A stretch of DNA of 64,000 nucleotides. It comes from JAEUPI01 sp044222685. GTDB taxonomy: Bacteria; Pseudomonadota; Gammaproteobacteria; Burkholderiales; Burkholderiaceae_C. The first letter of the stretch is position 1; the number at the start of each line of letters is the position of its first letter. Below, piece after piece: positions 52,649 to 64,000 of the stretch. A program made the translations under genes and the position numbers. The stretch spans positions 1 through 64,000 of the forward strand of contig JBGAMU010000001.1 in NCBI GenBank assembly GCA_044222685.1, written 5' to 3'. The notes beneath the pieces are model-generated. The model had not been told where the DNA came from. It was given only the letters and a program-made list of their open reading frames with translations, and did not search any database.

Positions 52649-53827
52649 GTGCTCGCGAGATTTGCCAGTGATGCGAGTCGATCGCGCGGGCGCAGGCGAG
52701 CCGAAGCGCCATCTCCGGGCCGCGACGAGTTCCAACGTGATCGGGACCGAGTCGTCCATTGCACCGCGTTTCGCCGCTTGGTCTACAAGACGCAGGTGTT
52801 TCTCAACCATGAAGGAGACCTGTTCCGAACTCGACTGACGCATTCACTCGAGGTGGCGCAACTGGGTCGGTCGATGGCCAGGCGGCTGGCTCTCAACGAG
52901 GATCTCGTGGAGGCGATTGCGCTGGCGCATGACCTGGGACATGCGCCGTTCGGTCACGCCGGGCAGGATGCCCTCAACGAGTGCATGCACGGGCAAGGCG
53001 GCTTCGAGCACAACCTGCAGAGCTTGCGCACCGTCGATCTGCTCGAGCAGCGCTATGCGGATTTCGACGGGCTGAACCTGTGTTTCGAGACCCGCGAGGG
53101 CATCCTCAAGCATTGCTCGCACCGCGATGCCGTTGCGCTGGAGGCCGTGGAGCCCAACGGCCCCGCGCGGCGCTTTCTGGACGGCACGCAGCCGAGTCTC
53201 GAGTCGCAGTTGACCGATCTGGCCGATGAGATTGCCTATAACGCCCACGACATCGACGACGGCGTGCGAGCCGGACTTCTGACGCTGGAGCAGTTGTGCG
53301 AAGTGCCTGTCGTGCGCTGCCACCTCGAAGCGGCAACCCGCGATCACCCATCGCTGGCACGGCATGCCAACCGGCGGCTGTTGTTCGAGGCCTTGCGCCG
53401 ACTGCTATCAGCCCAGGTACTGGACGTGATCGAGACGACGGGGGGCCATCTTGCGGCCTGGGGCAGGCACCCAGAGGACGATATGCGGGCGGGCCCAAAG
53501 CTTGTCGCGTTCTCGAGCGAGATGCGCAGTGAAAGTGGCAGGCTGAAGCAGTTCCTTCATCGAGAACTGTATCGGCACCCGCAGGTCGTCCAGACCACCG
53601 AGGCAGCCAAGCAGGTCGTGCGCCAACTCTTCGCCGCCTATCGGGCCGACCCGCGATCGATGCCCGCAGACTATGCCGACCGGGTCGATGCGCCACGTGC
53701 AGTCGCGGACTACATTGCCGGCATGACGGATCGCTTTGCCTTGCGCGAGCACCATCGACTGACCGGACGGACGGCGTTCGGTGAAGGACCGGGCCTCGAC
53801 CGCGACTCAGTCGCCCTGGGCGGCTAA
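52649..53827 (+). CDS. dgt: dGTP triphosphohydrolase-like HD protein
   Basis: HD-superfamily dNTP triphosphohydrolase of 392 residues from a GTG at 52649. The frame is also open to a TTG at 52610, but family members begin close to the SRGRR motif seen here as SRSRGRRRAEAPS. Metal and catalytic motifs are HSLEVAQLGRSMARRL, the HD pair in ALAHDLGHAPFGHAG, and DLADEIAYNAHDIDDGV. The enzyme cleaves dNTPs to deoxynucleoside and tripolyphosphate; in other bacteria this form is dGTP-preferring. It is followed after two bases by the transposase-like gene, giving tight coupling. Confidence 0.93.
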   Translation: MLARFASDASRSRGRRRAEAPSPGRDEFQRDRDRVVHCTAFRRLVYKTQVFLNHEGDLFRTRLTHSLEVAQLGRSMARRLALNEDLVEAIALAHDLGHAPFGHAGQDALNECMHGQGGFEHNLQSLRTVDLLEQRYADFDGLNLCFETREGILKHCSHRDAVALEAVEPNGPARRFLDGTQPSLESQLTDLADEIAYNAHDIDDGVRAGLLTLEQLCEVPVVRCHLEAATRDHPSLARHANRRLLFEALRRLLSAQVLDVIETTGGHLAAWGRHPEDDMRAGPKLVAFSSEMRSESGRLKQFLHRELYRHPQVVQTTEAAKQVVRQLFAAYRADPRSMPADYADRVDAPRAVADYIAGMTDRFALREHHRLTGRTAFGEGPGLDRDSVALGG

Positions 53828-53829
53828 CA

Positions 53830-54528
53830 ATGGCGAGGCTGCCCAGGCTGGCCATCAGCGGCGAAGTGCACCTCATGCTGCACCGCGGGCACAACGGGCA
53901 GCCCATCTTCCGCGATGACCAGGACTGCCGCCAGTTTCTGGCTGCGTTGCGCGATGCGCATGTACGCGCAGGTGTGGCAGTCCACGGATATGCCTTGCTG
54001 CCGCAGCGCCTGTGGCTGCTGGCGACGCCGGTCGAAAGTTCGGGCTTGAGCCGCTTGATGCAGTCCGCGGGCCGGCGGTACACCAGCGCTTTCAACCAGC
54101 GCTACTCTCGCAGCGGTACCGTATGGGACGGCCGCTTTCGCTCCACCGTCGTGGCGAGCGGGCCCGCGGTTGTCGACGTGTTGGTCTTCATGGAGCAGTC
54201 GCCGGTACGCGAAGGGCTCGTGGCACAGGCGGTGGACTTCGAGTGGTCCAGCGCTCGGCATCACGTTGCGCAGTCTGTCGACGGATTGATCACGGACGCC
54301 GCTGCCTATTGGTCGCTGGGCAACACGCCCTTCGACCGTGCAGCAGCCTACGGCGATCTGCTAGCCGAACCCGTCGCGCCGGACCGGGTGCAGCAGATTG
54401 CGGACTCGGTGCAACGAGGGTGGGCGCTTGCATCCGAATCGGACTTAACAGCGCTTCAAAAACGCACTTCTCGCCCTTTGGTGGCGCGCCGCAGGGGTCG
54501 GCCGCCCTCCTCTGGTGCATCGCCTTGA
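53830..54528 (+). CDS. Y1/RAYT-type transposase-like protein lacking catalytic residues
   Basis: Protein of 232 residues with the clear outline of REP-associated Y1 transposases of Burkholderiales: MARLPRLAISGEVHLMLHRGHNGQ at the start (as in MARLPR...HHVIQRGNNRQ relatives), RRYTSAFNQRYSRSGTVWDGR in the middle, and the LGNTPFDRAAAY C-terminal domain. The HUH motif, usually MPNHVHLLATP, reads LPQRLWLLATP, so Arg60 and Trp62 replace the two metal-binding histidines. The catalytic tyrosine motif, usually YIELNPVRAG, reads FMEQSPVREG, with Phe120. It cannot catalyse the usual reaction, yet the frame is intact, GC is normal and it starts two bases after dgt. A DNA-binding or regulatory role is possible but unproven. 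Confidence 0.85.
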   Translation: MARLPRLAISGEVHLMLHRGHNGQPIFRDDQDCRQFLAALRDAHVRAGVAVHGYALLPQRLWLLATPVESSGLSRLMQSAGRRYTSAFNQRYSRSGTVWDGRFRSTVVASGPAVVDVLVFMEQSPVREGLVAQAVDFEWSSARHHVAQSVDGLITDAAAYWSLGNTPFDRAAAYGDLLAEPVAPDRVQQIADSVQRGWALASESDLTALQKRTSRPLVARRRGRPPSSGASP

Positions 54529-54531
54529 TTG

Positions 54532-54600
54532 AATCTGTCCCTAATTTATGAGATTCGGTACATAGGCGCTCCTTAATTAGTGTCTGACCCTATTTAATTT
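54532..54600. repeat. AT-rich imperfect repeats downstream of the transposase-like gene
   Basis: A pocket of low GC follows the gene. TCTGTCCCTAATTT (54534-54547) and TCTGACCCTATTTAATTT (54583-54600) are imperfect direct repeats. The second resembles the AT-rich GTCTGACCC-type ends often seen next to Y1 transposase genes. It may be a mobile-element remnant and may also contain the gltB promoter. Confidence 0.5.
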
Positions 54601-54659
54601 GCTTGGCGTCTTTGCTGCAGTGCATTAGTCTGTCCGCTCACTGTTGCAGCAACGGCGTC

Positions 54660-59408
<4,749 letters not shown>

Positions 59409-59488
59409 TCGGCAGTCCGGCAACGTAGCGCAAGGGCAGGCGGCTCCTCGTTGAGGGAGCACATCGAACAAGCAGACGGTACTTGAGC

Positions 59489-60955
59489 ATGGGCAAGATC
59501 ACAGGATTCCTCGAACACGAGCGCCTCGAAGAAGGCTACGAGCCGGTCCCGCAACGGGTAAAGAACTGGAAGGAGTTCGTCATCGGGCTGACCGCCGAGC
59601 AGACCCGTGTGCAGGGCGCGCGCTGCATGGACTGCGGCACGCCCTTCTGCAACAGCGGCTGCCCGGTCAACAACATCATTCCGGATTTCAACGACCTCGT
59701 TTACCGCGACGATTGGCGCTCGGCCATCGACGTGCTGCACTCGACCAACAACTTCCCCGAGTTCACCGGTCGCGTCTGCCCGGCGCCATGCGAGGCCGCG
59801 TGCACGCTCAACGTCAACGACGACCCCGTCGGCATCAAGTCGATCGAGCACGCGATCATCGACCGCGCCTGGGCGGAAGGCTGGGTCGTGGCTCAGCCGC
59901 CGGCGGTGCGCACCGGCAAGACGGTGGCCGTGGTCGGCTCCGGCCCGGCCGGACTCGCCGCCGCGCAGCAGCTGGCGCGTGCCGGTCACGCCGTGACGGT
60001 GTTCGAGAAGAACGATCGCATCGGTGGCCTGCTGCGCTACGGCATTCCGGATTTCAAGATGGAGAAGTCGCACATCGATCGTCGCGTGCGGCAGATGCAG
60101 GACGAAGGTGTGAGCTTTCGGACGGGTGTGCTCGTGGCCGGGCTCGGCAAGGGCAGCCGCATCACCAGCTGGGCGCAGGAGACCGTCAAGGCCGACGACC
60201 TGCTCGCGCAGTTCGACGCGGTGCTGCTCGCCGGCGGCTCAGAGGTCAGCCGGGATCTGCCGGTCCCGGGGCGCGATCTCGACGGCGTGCATTTCGCCAT
60301 GGAGTTCCTGCCCCAGCAGAACAAGGTCGTGGCTGGCGACAAGGTCAAGGGCCAGATCTCGGCGGCCGGCAAGCATGTGATCGTGATCGGTGGTGGTGAT
60401 ACCGGCAGCGACTGCGTCGGCACCAGCAATCGCCACGGCGCCGCCAGCGTGACGCAGTTCGAGCTGCTGCCGATGCCGCCAGAGCACGAGAACAAGCCGC
60501 TGGTCTGGCCTTATTGGCCGATCAAGCTACGCACAAGCTCCAGCCACGAAGAGGGCTGCCAGCGTGAATTCGCCATCGCCACCAAGGCCTTCGTCGGCGA
60601 GAAGGGCAAGGTCAAGGCGGTCAAGACGGTGCACGTCGAGTGGAAGGACGGCAAGATGTCGGAGGTGCCAGGCTCCGAACGCGAGCTTCCCGCCGACCTC
60701 GTGCTGCTGGCGATGGGTTTCGTCCATCCCGAGACGACCTTGCTCGAGGCCTTTGGTGTGGAACGCGATGCGCGCGGCAACGCGAAGGCCGGCACCGAGG
60801 CCGCCAACGGCTACGTCACGTCGGCCGCCAAGGTGTTTGCGGCCGGCGACACGCGACGGGGCCAGTCGCTGGTGGTCTGGGCGATCCGCGAAGGGCGCCA
60901 GGCCGCGTACGCGATCGACCGGTTTCTCACGGGAAGCAGCGCACTACCACGCTGA
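59489..60955 (+). CDS. gltD: glutamate synthase (NADPH) small subunit
   Basis: Small subunit of 488 residues, which passes electrons from NADPH to the large subunit. The N-terminal domain has iron-sulfur cysteines in CMDCGTPFCNSGCPVNN and CPAPCEAACTLNVND. The FAD motif is VAVVGSGPAGLAAAQQLARA and the NADPH motif VIVIGGGDTGSDCVGTSNRHG. The ATG at 59489 gives the family start MGKITGFLEHERLEEGYEP; a TTG six bases upstream is a less likely alternative. It forms an operon with gltB. Confidence 0.97.
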   Translation: MGKITGFLEHERLEEGYEPVPQRVKNWKEFVIGLTAEQTRVQGARCMDCGTPFCNSGCPVNNIIPDFNDLVYRDDWRSAIDVLHSTNNFPEFTGRVCPAPCEAACTLNVNDDPVGIKSIEHAIIDRAWAEGWVVAQPPAVRTGKTVAVVGSGPAGLAAAQQLARAGHAVTVFEKNDRIGGLLRYGIPDFKMEKSHIDRRVRQMQDEGVSFRTGVLVAGLGKGSRITSWAQETVKADDLLAQFDAVLLAGGSEVSRDLPVPGRDLDGVHFAMEFLPQQNKVVAGDKVKGQISAAGKHVIVIGGGDTGSDCVGTSNRHGAASVTQFELLPMPPEHENKPLVWPYWPIKLRTSSSHEEGCQREFAIATKAFVGEKGKVKAVKTVHVEWKDGKMSEVPGSERELPADLVLLAMGFVHPETTLLEAFGVERDARGNAKAGTEAANGYVTSAAKVFAAGDTRRGQSLVVWAIREGRQAAYAIDRFLTGSSALPR

Positions 60956-61123
60956 AACGCGCGCGGGGCCGGCGCGCCGGCCGGTGTTGCGCCGGAAGCC
61001 ACAGGCTACATCCTGCAAAAGCGCAGGCGTCGGGGTATCCCTTATGCTTGCGGCGCTTCGCCGGACAGCCGGCCCTGACCCATAACCCCAACAACCGTCG
61101 CATTGCAGCGGCCTCAGGCGCTC
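60956..61123. other. gltD-mlaF intergenic region
   Basis: About 168 bases. A perfect 16-base palindrome (GGCCGGCGCGCCGGCC, 60967-60982) just after gltD could be a weak terminator hairpin but has no T-run. A small CCTGC/GCAGG hairpin is at 61012-61027 and a TATGCT hexamer at 61043-61048 without a clear -35. The mlaF promoter is probably here, but I cannot fix it. Confidence 0.35.
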
Positions 61124-61933
61124 TTGAATTCCGACACCCTGATCGAGATCGAACGCGTGACGTTCGGCTACGACGCGAGCCGGACGATCCTCAACGACGT
61201 CAGCCTGACGTTCCAGCGCGGCAAGGTCACGGCGATCCTCGGCGGCTCGGGCTGCGGCAAGACGACACTGCTGCGGTTGATCGGGGGCGTCCATCCGGCC
61301 AACTCCGGACGCGTGTTGTTCGACGGCGAAGTGGTCGATGCACACGACAAGGAGCAGCTGTACCGGATCCGGCGACGGCTCGGCATGCTGTTCCAGTTCG
61401 GTGCGCTGTTCACCGATCTGACGGTATTCGAGAACGTGGCCTTTCCGCTGCGCGAGCACACCGACCTGGCCGATTCGATGATCCGCGACATCGTGCTGAT
61501 GAAGCTCAATGCCGTCGGGCTGCGCGGCGCAGCTCATCTGCGCATCGCCGAGGTGTCCGGCGGCATGGCGCGTCGCATCGCGCTGGCGCGCGCGATCTCG
61601 CTCGACCCCGAGCTGATCATGTACGACGAACCCTTTGCCGGCCTGGACCCCATCTCGATGGGCGTCGCGGCCAACCTGATCCGCAAGCTCAACGACGCCA
61701 CCGGGTCGACCTCGCTGATCGTCTCCCACGACGTGCAGGAGTGCTTCTCGATCGCCGACTACGCGTACCTCATGTCGTCGGGCGGCAAGGTGGTGTCGCA
61801 CGGCACGCCGGACACGTTGCGTGACTCCGACGACCCCGAGGTGCGGCAGTTCATCCGGGGCGAGCCCGACGGGCCGGTGCGCTTCCACTACCCGGCGCGA
61901 CCGCTCGCCGAAGATCTGGGGATCATTCCGTGA
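61124..61933 (+). CDS. mlaF: phospholipid transport ATPase MlaF
   Basis: ABC ATPase of 269 residues of the Mla (Ttg2A-type) system, which moves phospholipids between outer and inner membranes. Walker A is GGSGCGKTTLLRLIGG, the signature VSGGMARRIALARAI, Walker B LIMYDEPFAGLDP and the H-loop IVSHDVQECF, all close to MlaF. There is no ATG; I chose the TTG at 61124 (giving MNSDTLIEIERV), and a TTG at 61103 is the alternative. The stop overlaps the mlaE GTG start (GTGA). Confidence 0.94.
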   Translation: MNSDTLIEIERVTFGYDASRTILNDVSLTFQRGKVTAILGGSGCGKTTLLRLIGGVHPANSGRVLFDGEVVDAHDKEQLYRIRRRLGMLFQFGALFTDLTVFENVAFPLREHTDLADSMIRDIVLMKLNAVGLRGAAHLRIAEVSGGMARRIALARAISLDPELIMYDEPFAGLDPISMGVAANLIRKLNDATGSTSLIVSHDVQECFSIADYAYLMSSGGKVVSHGTPDTLRDSDDPEVRQFIRGEPDGPVRFHYPARPLAEDLGIIP

Positions 61934-62712
61934 GCGATTGGATCGCGGCGCTCGGCCGCCACACGCTCAAGTGGCTGTTGTCGCTCGGCCATTCGGCCAG
62001 TTTCTTCGTCGACCTGTTGCGTTTCTCGCCGTCGGCTCTGCGGCGCTTCACGCTGGTGGTCGCGCAGGTGCACGCGATCGGCAACCGCTCGCTGATCATC
62101 ATCCTGGCTTCGGGCCTGGCGGTGGGTTTCGTGCTGGCGCTGCAGATGTACTACGCCCTGGTGAAGTACGGCGCCACCGAGTCGCTCGGCCTCATCGTCA
62201 ACCTGTCGCTGGTGCGCGAGCTCGGGCCGGTGGTCACGGCGCTGCTGTTCGCCGGGCGTGCCGGCACCTCACTGACGGCGGAGATCGGGCTCATGAAGGC
62301 CGGCGAGCAGCTGGCGGCGATGGAGCTGATGGCGATCGACCCGCGTGGCCGGGTGCTGGCGCCGCGTTTCATCGGCGGCATCGTCGCCATGCCCATCCTG
62401 GCGCTGCTCTTTTCGGCGATCGGCATCATCGGGGCCTGGGTGGTGGCGGTGTTGTTGATCGGCGTCGACCCAGGGAACTTCTGGTCGATCCAGCAGAATG
62501 GCGTCGACATCTGGCGCGACGTGGGCAATGGCGTCGCCAAGAGCGCCGTGTTCGGCGTCATCTGCACGTTCGTCGCGTTGTACCAGGGCTACGAAACCCA
62601 GGCGACGCCGGAAGGCGTCGCCTACGCGACCACACGCACCGTGGTGGTCTCGTCGCTGGCCGTGCTGGGCATGGACTTCATCCTCACGGCCTTGATGTTC
62701 TCGACGCCGTGA
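61930..62712 (+). CDS. mlaE: phospholipid transport permease MlaE
   Basis: Inner-membrane permease of 260 residues with five or so helices. Family landmarks are the VHAIGNRSLIIILASGLAVG region, LVRELGPVVTALLFAGRAGT and LMKAGEQLAAMELMAIDPRG, all typical of MlaE. It forms a dimer that binds two MlaF ATPases and the MlaD hexamer. The GTG start overlaps the mlaF stop by four bases, and mlaD follows after 25 bases. Confidence 0.97.
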   Translation: MSDWIAALGRHTLKWLLSLGHSASFFVDLLRFSPSALRRFTLVVAQVHAIGNRSLIIILASGLAVGFVLALQMYYALVKYGATESLGLIVNLSLVRELGPVVTALLFAGRAGTSLTAEIGLMKAGEQLAAMELMAIDPRGRVLAPRFIGGIVAMPILALLFSAIGIIGAWVVAVLLIGVDPGNFWSIQQNGVDIWRDVGNGVAKSAVFGVICTFVALYQGYETQATPEGVAYATTRTVVVSSLAVLGMDFILTALMFSTP

Positions 62713-62737
62713 TTCACCAAAGGGCAGGGCTTGCACC

Positions 62738-63220
62738 ATGAGCAAGAAGGGCATTGAAACGCTGGTCGGACTGTTCGTGCTGCTGGGATTGGTGGCGCTG
62801 ACCTTCATTGCGCTGAAGGCCGCCAACCTGGCGAGCTTCGGTTCGCGCGACAGCTACACGTTGACGGCGCGCTTCGACAACATCGGCGGCCTGAAGCCGC
62901 GCGCGCCGGTGCGCAGTGCCGGCGTCACGGTGGGCCGCGTCACGTCGATCAAGCTCGACGCCAAGACGTTCCAGGGGCTGGTGACGATGGAGGTCGACCG
63001 CGACGTGCAGTTCCCGAAGGACAGTTCGGCCAAGATCCTGACTTCCGGCCTGCTCGGCGACCAGTACATCGGCCTCGAGGCGGGCGGCGAGGACAAGAAC
63101 CTCGCGGCCGGCGACACCATCAAGCAGACGCAGTCGGCGGTGGTGCTCGAAAGCCTGATCAGCCAGTTCCTGTTCAACAAGGCGTCCGACGCAGGGACCG
63201 AAGGCGGAGCCAAGAAGTGA
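62738..63220 (+). CDS. mlaD: phospholipid transport MCE-domain protein MlaD
   Basis: Membrane-anchored MCE protein of 160 residues. One N-terminal helix (about 6-28, ETLVGLFVLLGLVALTFIAL) is followed by the MCE domain (about 38-118) with ARFDNIGGLKPRAPVRSAGV, VGRVTSIKLD and the SGLLGDQYIGLEAG loop that lines the hexamer pore. It is somewhat shorter than the E. coli protein at the C-terminus. It overlaps the mlaA start by four bases. Confidence 0.96.
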   Translation: MSKKGIETLVGLFVLLGLVALTFIALKAANLASFGSRDSYTLTARFDNIGGLKPRAPVRSAGVTVGRVTSIKLDAKTFQGLVTMEVDRDVQFPKDSSAKILTSGLLGDQYIGLEAGGEDKNLAAGDTIKQTQSAVVLESLISQFLFNKASDAGTEGGAKK

Positions 63221-63939
63221 AGCGTGCGGCGCGAACGATCGCGTGGCTGGTCCTGGCCGTCGCGCTGGGTGGCTGCGCCACCGCGCCGGGGCGCAACGTG
63301 GATCCGCTGGAGAACGTCAACCGCTCGATCTTCGCGTTCAACGAGGCGGTCGACAGCGCGGTGCTGAAACCCGTGGCCACCGGGTACGAGAAGGTGGTGC
63401 CCCAGCTCGTGCGCACCGGCGTCGACAACGTGTTCGGCAACATCGGCGACCTGTGGTCGGCCATCAACCACGTGCTGCAGGCCAAGCCTCGCGATGCGGT
63501 GGAGATGGGCTTCCGCTTCGTCGTCAACACCACCTTCGGCATCGGTGGCTTGTTCGACATCGCCACCGATGCGGGCATCGATCGGCGCAACGAAGACTTC
63601 GGCCAGACGCTGGGTCGTTGGGGTCTGGGCGCGGGCCCGTACATCGTGCTGCCGATCCTCGGACCTTCCAGTCTGCGCGACACGGCAGCGCTGCCGCTCG
63701 ACTTGCGTGCGCTGCCGCCGGCGCTGCTCGACGAGCCGCGCGACCGTTATCCGGCATCGGTGCTGCAGCTTGTCAGCACGCGGGCTCGTTTGTTGTCCGC
63801 CACGCGCGCGATCGACGACGTGGCGCTCGACAAGTACGTGCTGATCCGCGACGGTTACCTGGCCCGGCGTCGAAACCAGGTCTACGACGGGAATCCACCT
63901 GAAGAGCCCGAAGAGCCGGACCCAGAACCCGCCAAGTGA
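63217..63939 (+). CDS. mlaA: outer-membrane lipoprotein MlaA (VacJ)
   Basis: Lipoprotein of 240 residues starting at a GTG. The signal sequence ends in the lipobox AVALGGC with Cys20. The mature part shows the MlaA hallmarks DPLENVNRSIFAFNEAVDSA, NTTFGIGGLFDIATDAG, and FGQTLGRWGLGAGPYIVLPI followed by LGPSSLRDT. MlaA sits in the outer membrane and removes mislocalised phospholipid from the outer leaflet, passing it to MlaC. Placing mlaA within the mlaFED operon is common in betaproteobacteria but differs from E. coli. A proline/glutamate-rich tail ends the protein. Confidence 0.95.
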   Translation: MKRAARTIAWLVLAVALGGCATAPGRNVDPLENVNRSIFAFNEAVDSAVLKPVATGYEKVVPQLVRTGVDNVFGNIGDLWSAINHVLQAKPRDAVEMGFRFVVNTTFGIGGLFDIATDAGIDRRNEDFGQTLGRWGLGAGPYIVLPILGPSSLRDTAALPLDLRALPPALLDEPRDRYPASVLQLVSTRARLLSATRAIDDVALDKYVLIRDGYLARRRNQVYDGNPPEEPEEPDPEPAK

Positions 63940-64000
63940 ACCGGGGCATCCGGTCATGCGTTATCGTCGTGCAGGTGGCCCCCACGACCTGAAGGAAACC
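63940..64000 (+). other. start of the next mla gene's leader, gene outside window
   Basis: The last 61 bases hold no complete gene. They end in GAAGGAAACC, a strong ribosome-binding site, so a plus-strand gene begins just beyond the window; mlaC is expected by synteny. Confidence 0.5.

Noticed and set aside
54529..54659. A clear sigma-70 promoter for gltB
   Set aside because: TTGATT with a TATGAG 16 bases on, and other pairs, match too poorly to call.
60967..60982. 16-base GGCCGG palindrome after gltD as a terminator
   Set aside because: No U-run follows, and GC palindromes of this kind are frequent in such a genome.

Overview
The window is a stretch of bacterial chromosome, high in GC and densely coded. 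It looks betaproteobacterial, order Burkholderiales, of the Rubrivivax/Leptothrix/Methylibium type. That placement is inference from gene content and order: a Bug-family receptor, the cyaY/lptM/lysA triad, pilMNOPQ-aroK-aroB-dgt-gltBD in line, a gspGHIJKLMN-DEF block, and several liv-type transporters with CoA ligases. I see no prophage, plasmid functions, CRISPR array, rRNA or tRNA. Most of it is housekeeping or common accessory metabolism.

Layout. 1-5.5 kb: a Bug receptor and a large FAD/Fe-S dehydrogenase (YdiJ-type) on the minus strand, divergent from a serine-glyoxylate-type aminotransferase. 5.6-7.6 kb: a chemotaxis receptor. 7.7-16.5 kb: one long minus-strand operon holding an FadD-like acyl-CoA ligase, LivG, LivH, LivM, a periplasmic binding protein, LivF, a 97-aa protein of unknown function and a PaaK-like CoA ligase. 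It reads as uptake plus CoA activation of an organic acid. A divergent Crp/Fnr-like regulator (16.7 kb) faces it across a good palindrome. 17.5-20.4 kb: glucokinase, a cytosolic 5'-nucleotidase and a Lon-like AAA ATPase without a protease domain. 20.7-31.8 kb: a type II secretion system, gspG to gspF on the minus strand with gspC divergent. 31.8-34.5 kb: a CobT-like protein with altered active-site motifs, then threonine ammonia-lyase IlvA. 34.5-34.7 kb: a non-coding stretch with a probable small RNA or ilvA leader. 34.8-37.2 kb: an OsmC-like protein, a trimeric porin with a clear terminator, and a DUF3047 lipoprotein. 37.3-41.2 kb: dppBCDF-type peptide transporter genes without an adjacent binding protein. 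41.3-43.1 kb: lysA, an LptM-like lipoprotein and divergent cyaY. 43.1-45.5 kb: penicillin-binding protein 1A. 45.8-50.8 kb: the type IV pilus operon pilMNOPQ. 50.9-54.5 kb: aroK, aroB, dgt and a Y1-transposase-like gene that has lost its catalytic residues. 54.7-61 kb: glutamate synthase gltB and gltD. 61.1-63.9 kb: mlaF, mlaE, mlaD and mlaA of the phospholipid transport system, with the next gene just outside the window.

The features that deserve most attention are the catalytically dead RAYT-like gene coupled to dgt, the probable small RNA with a CUCCUCC element upstream of ilvA, the CobT-like protein lacking canonical motifs, the TGTCG-N6-CGACA palindrome in front of the liv/ligase operon, and the hairpin cluster between the binding-protein gene and livF. 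None of these by itself amounts to a proven new system. Start sites were chosen from overlaps, Shine-Dalgarno sequences and family lengths; no database search was possible.
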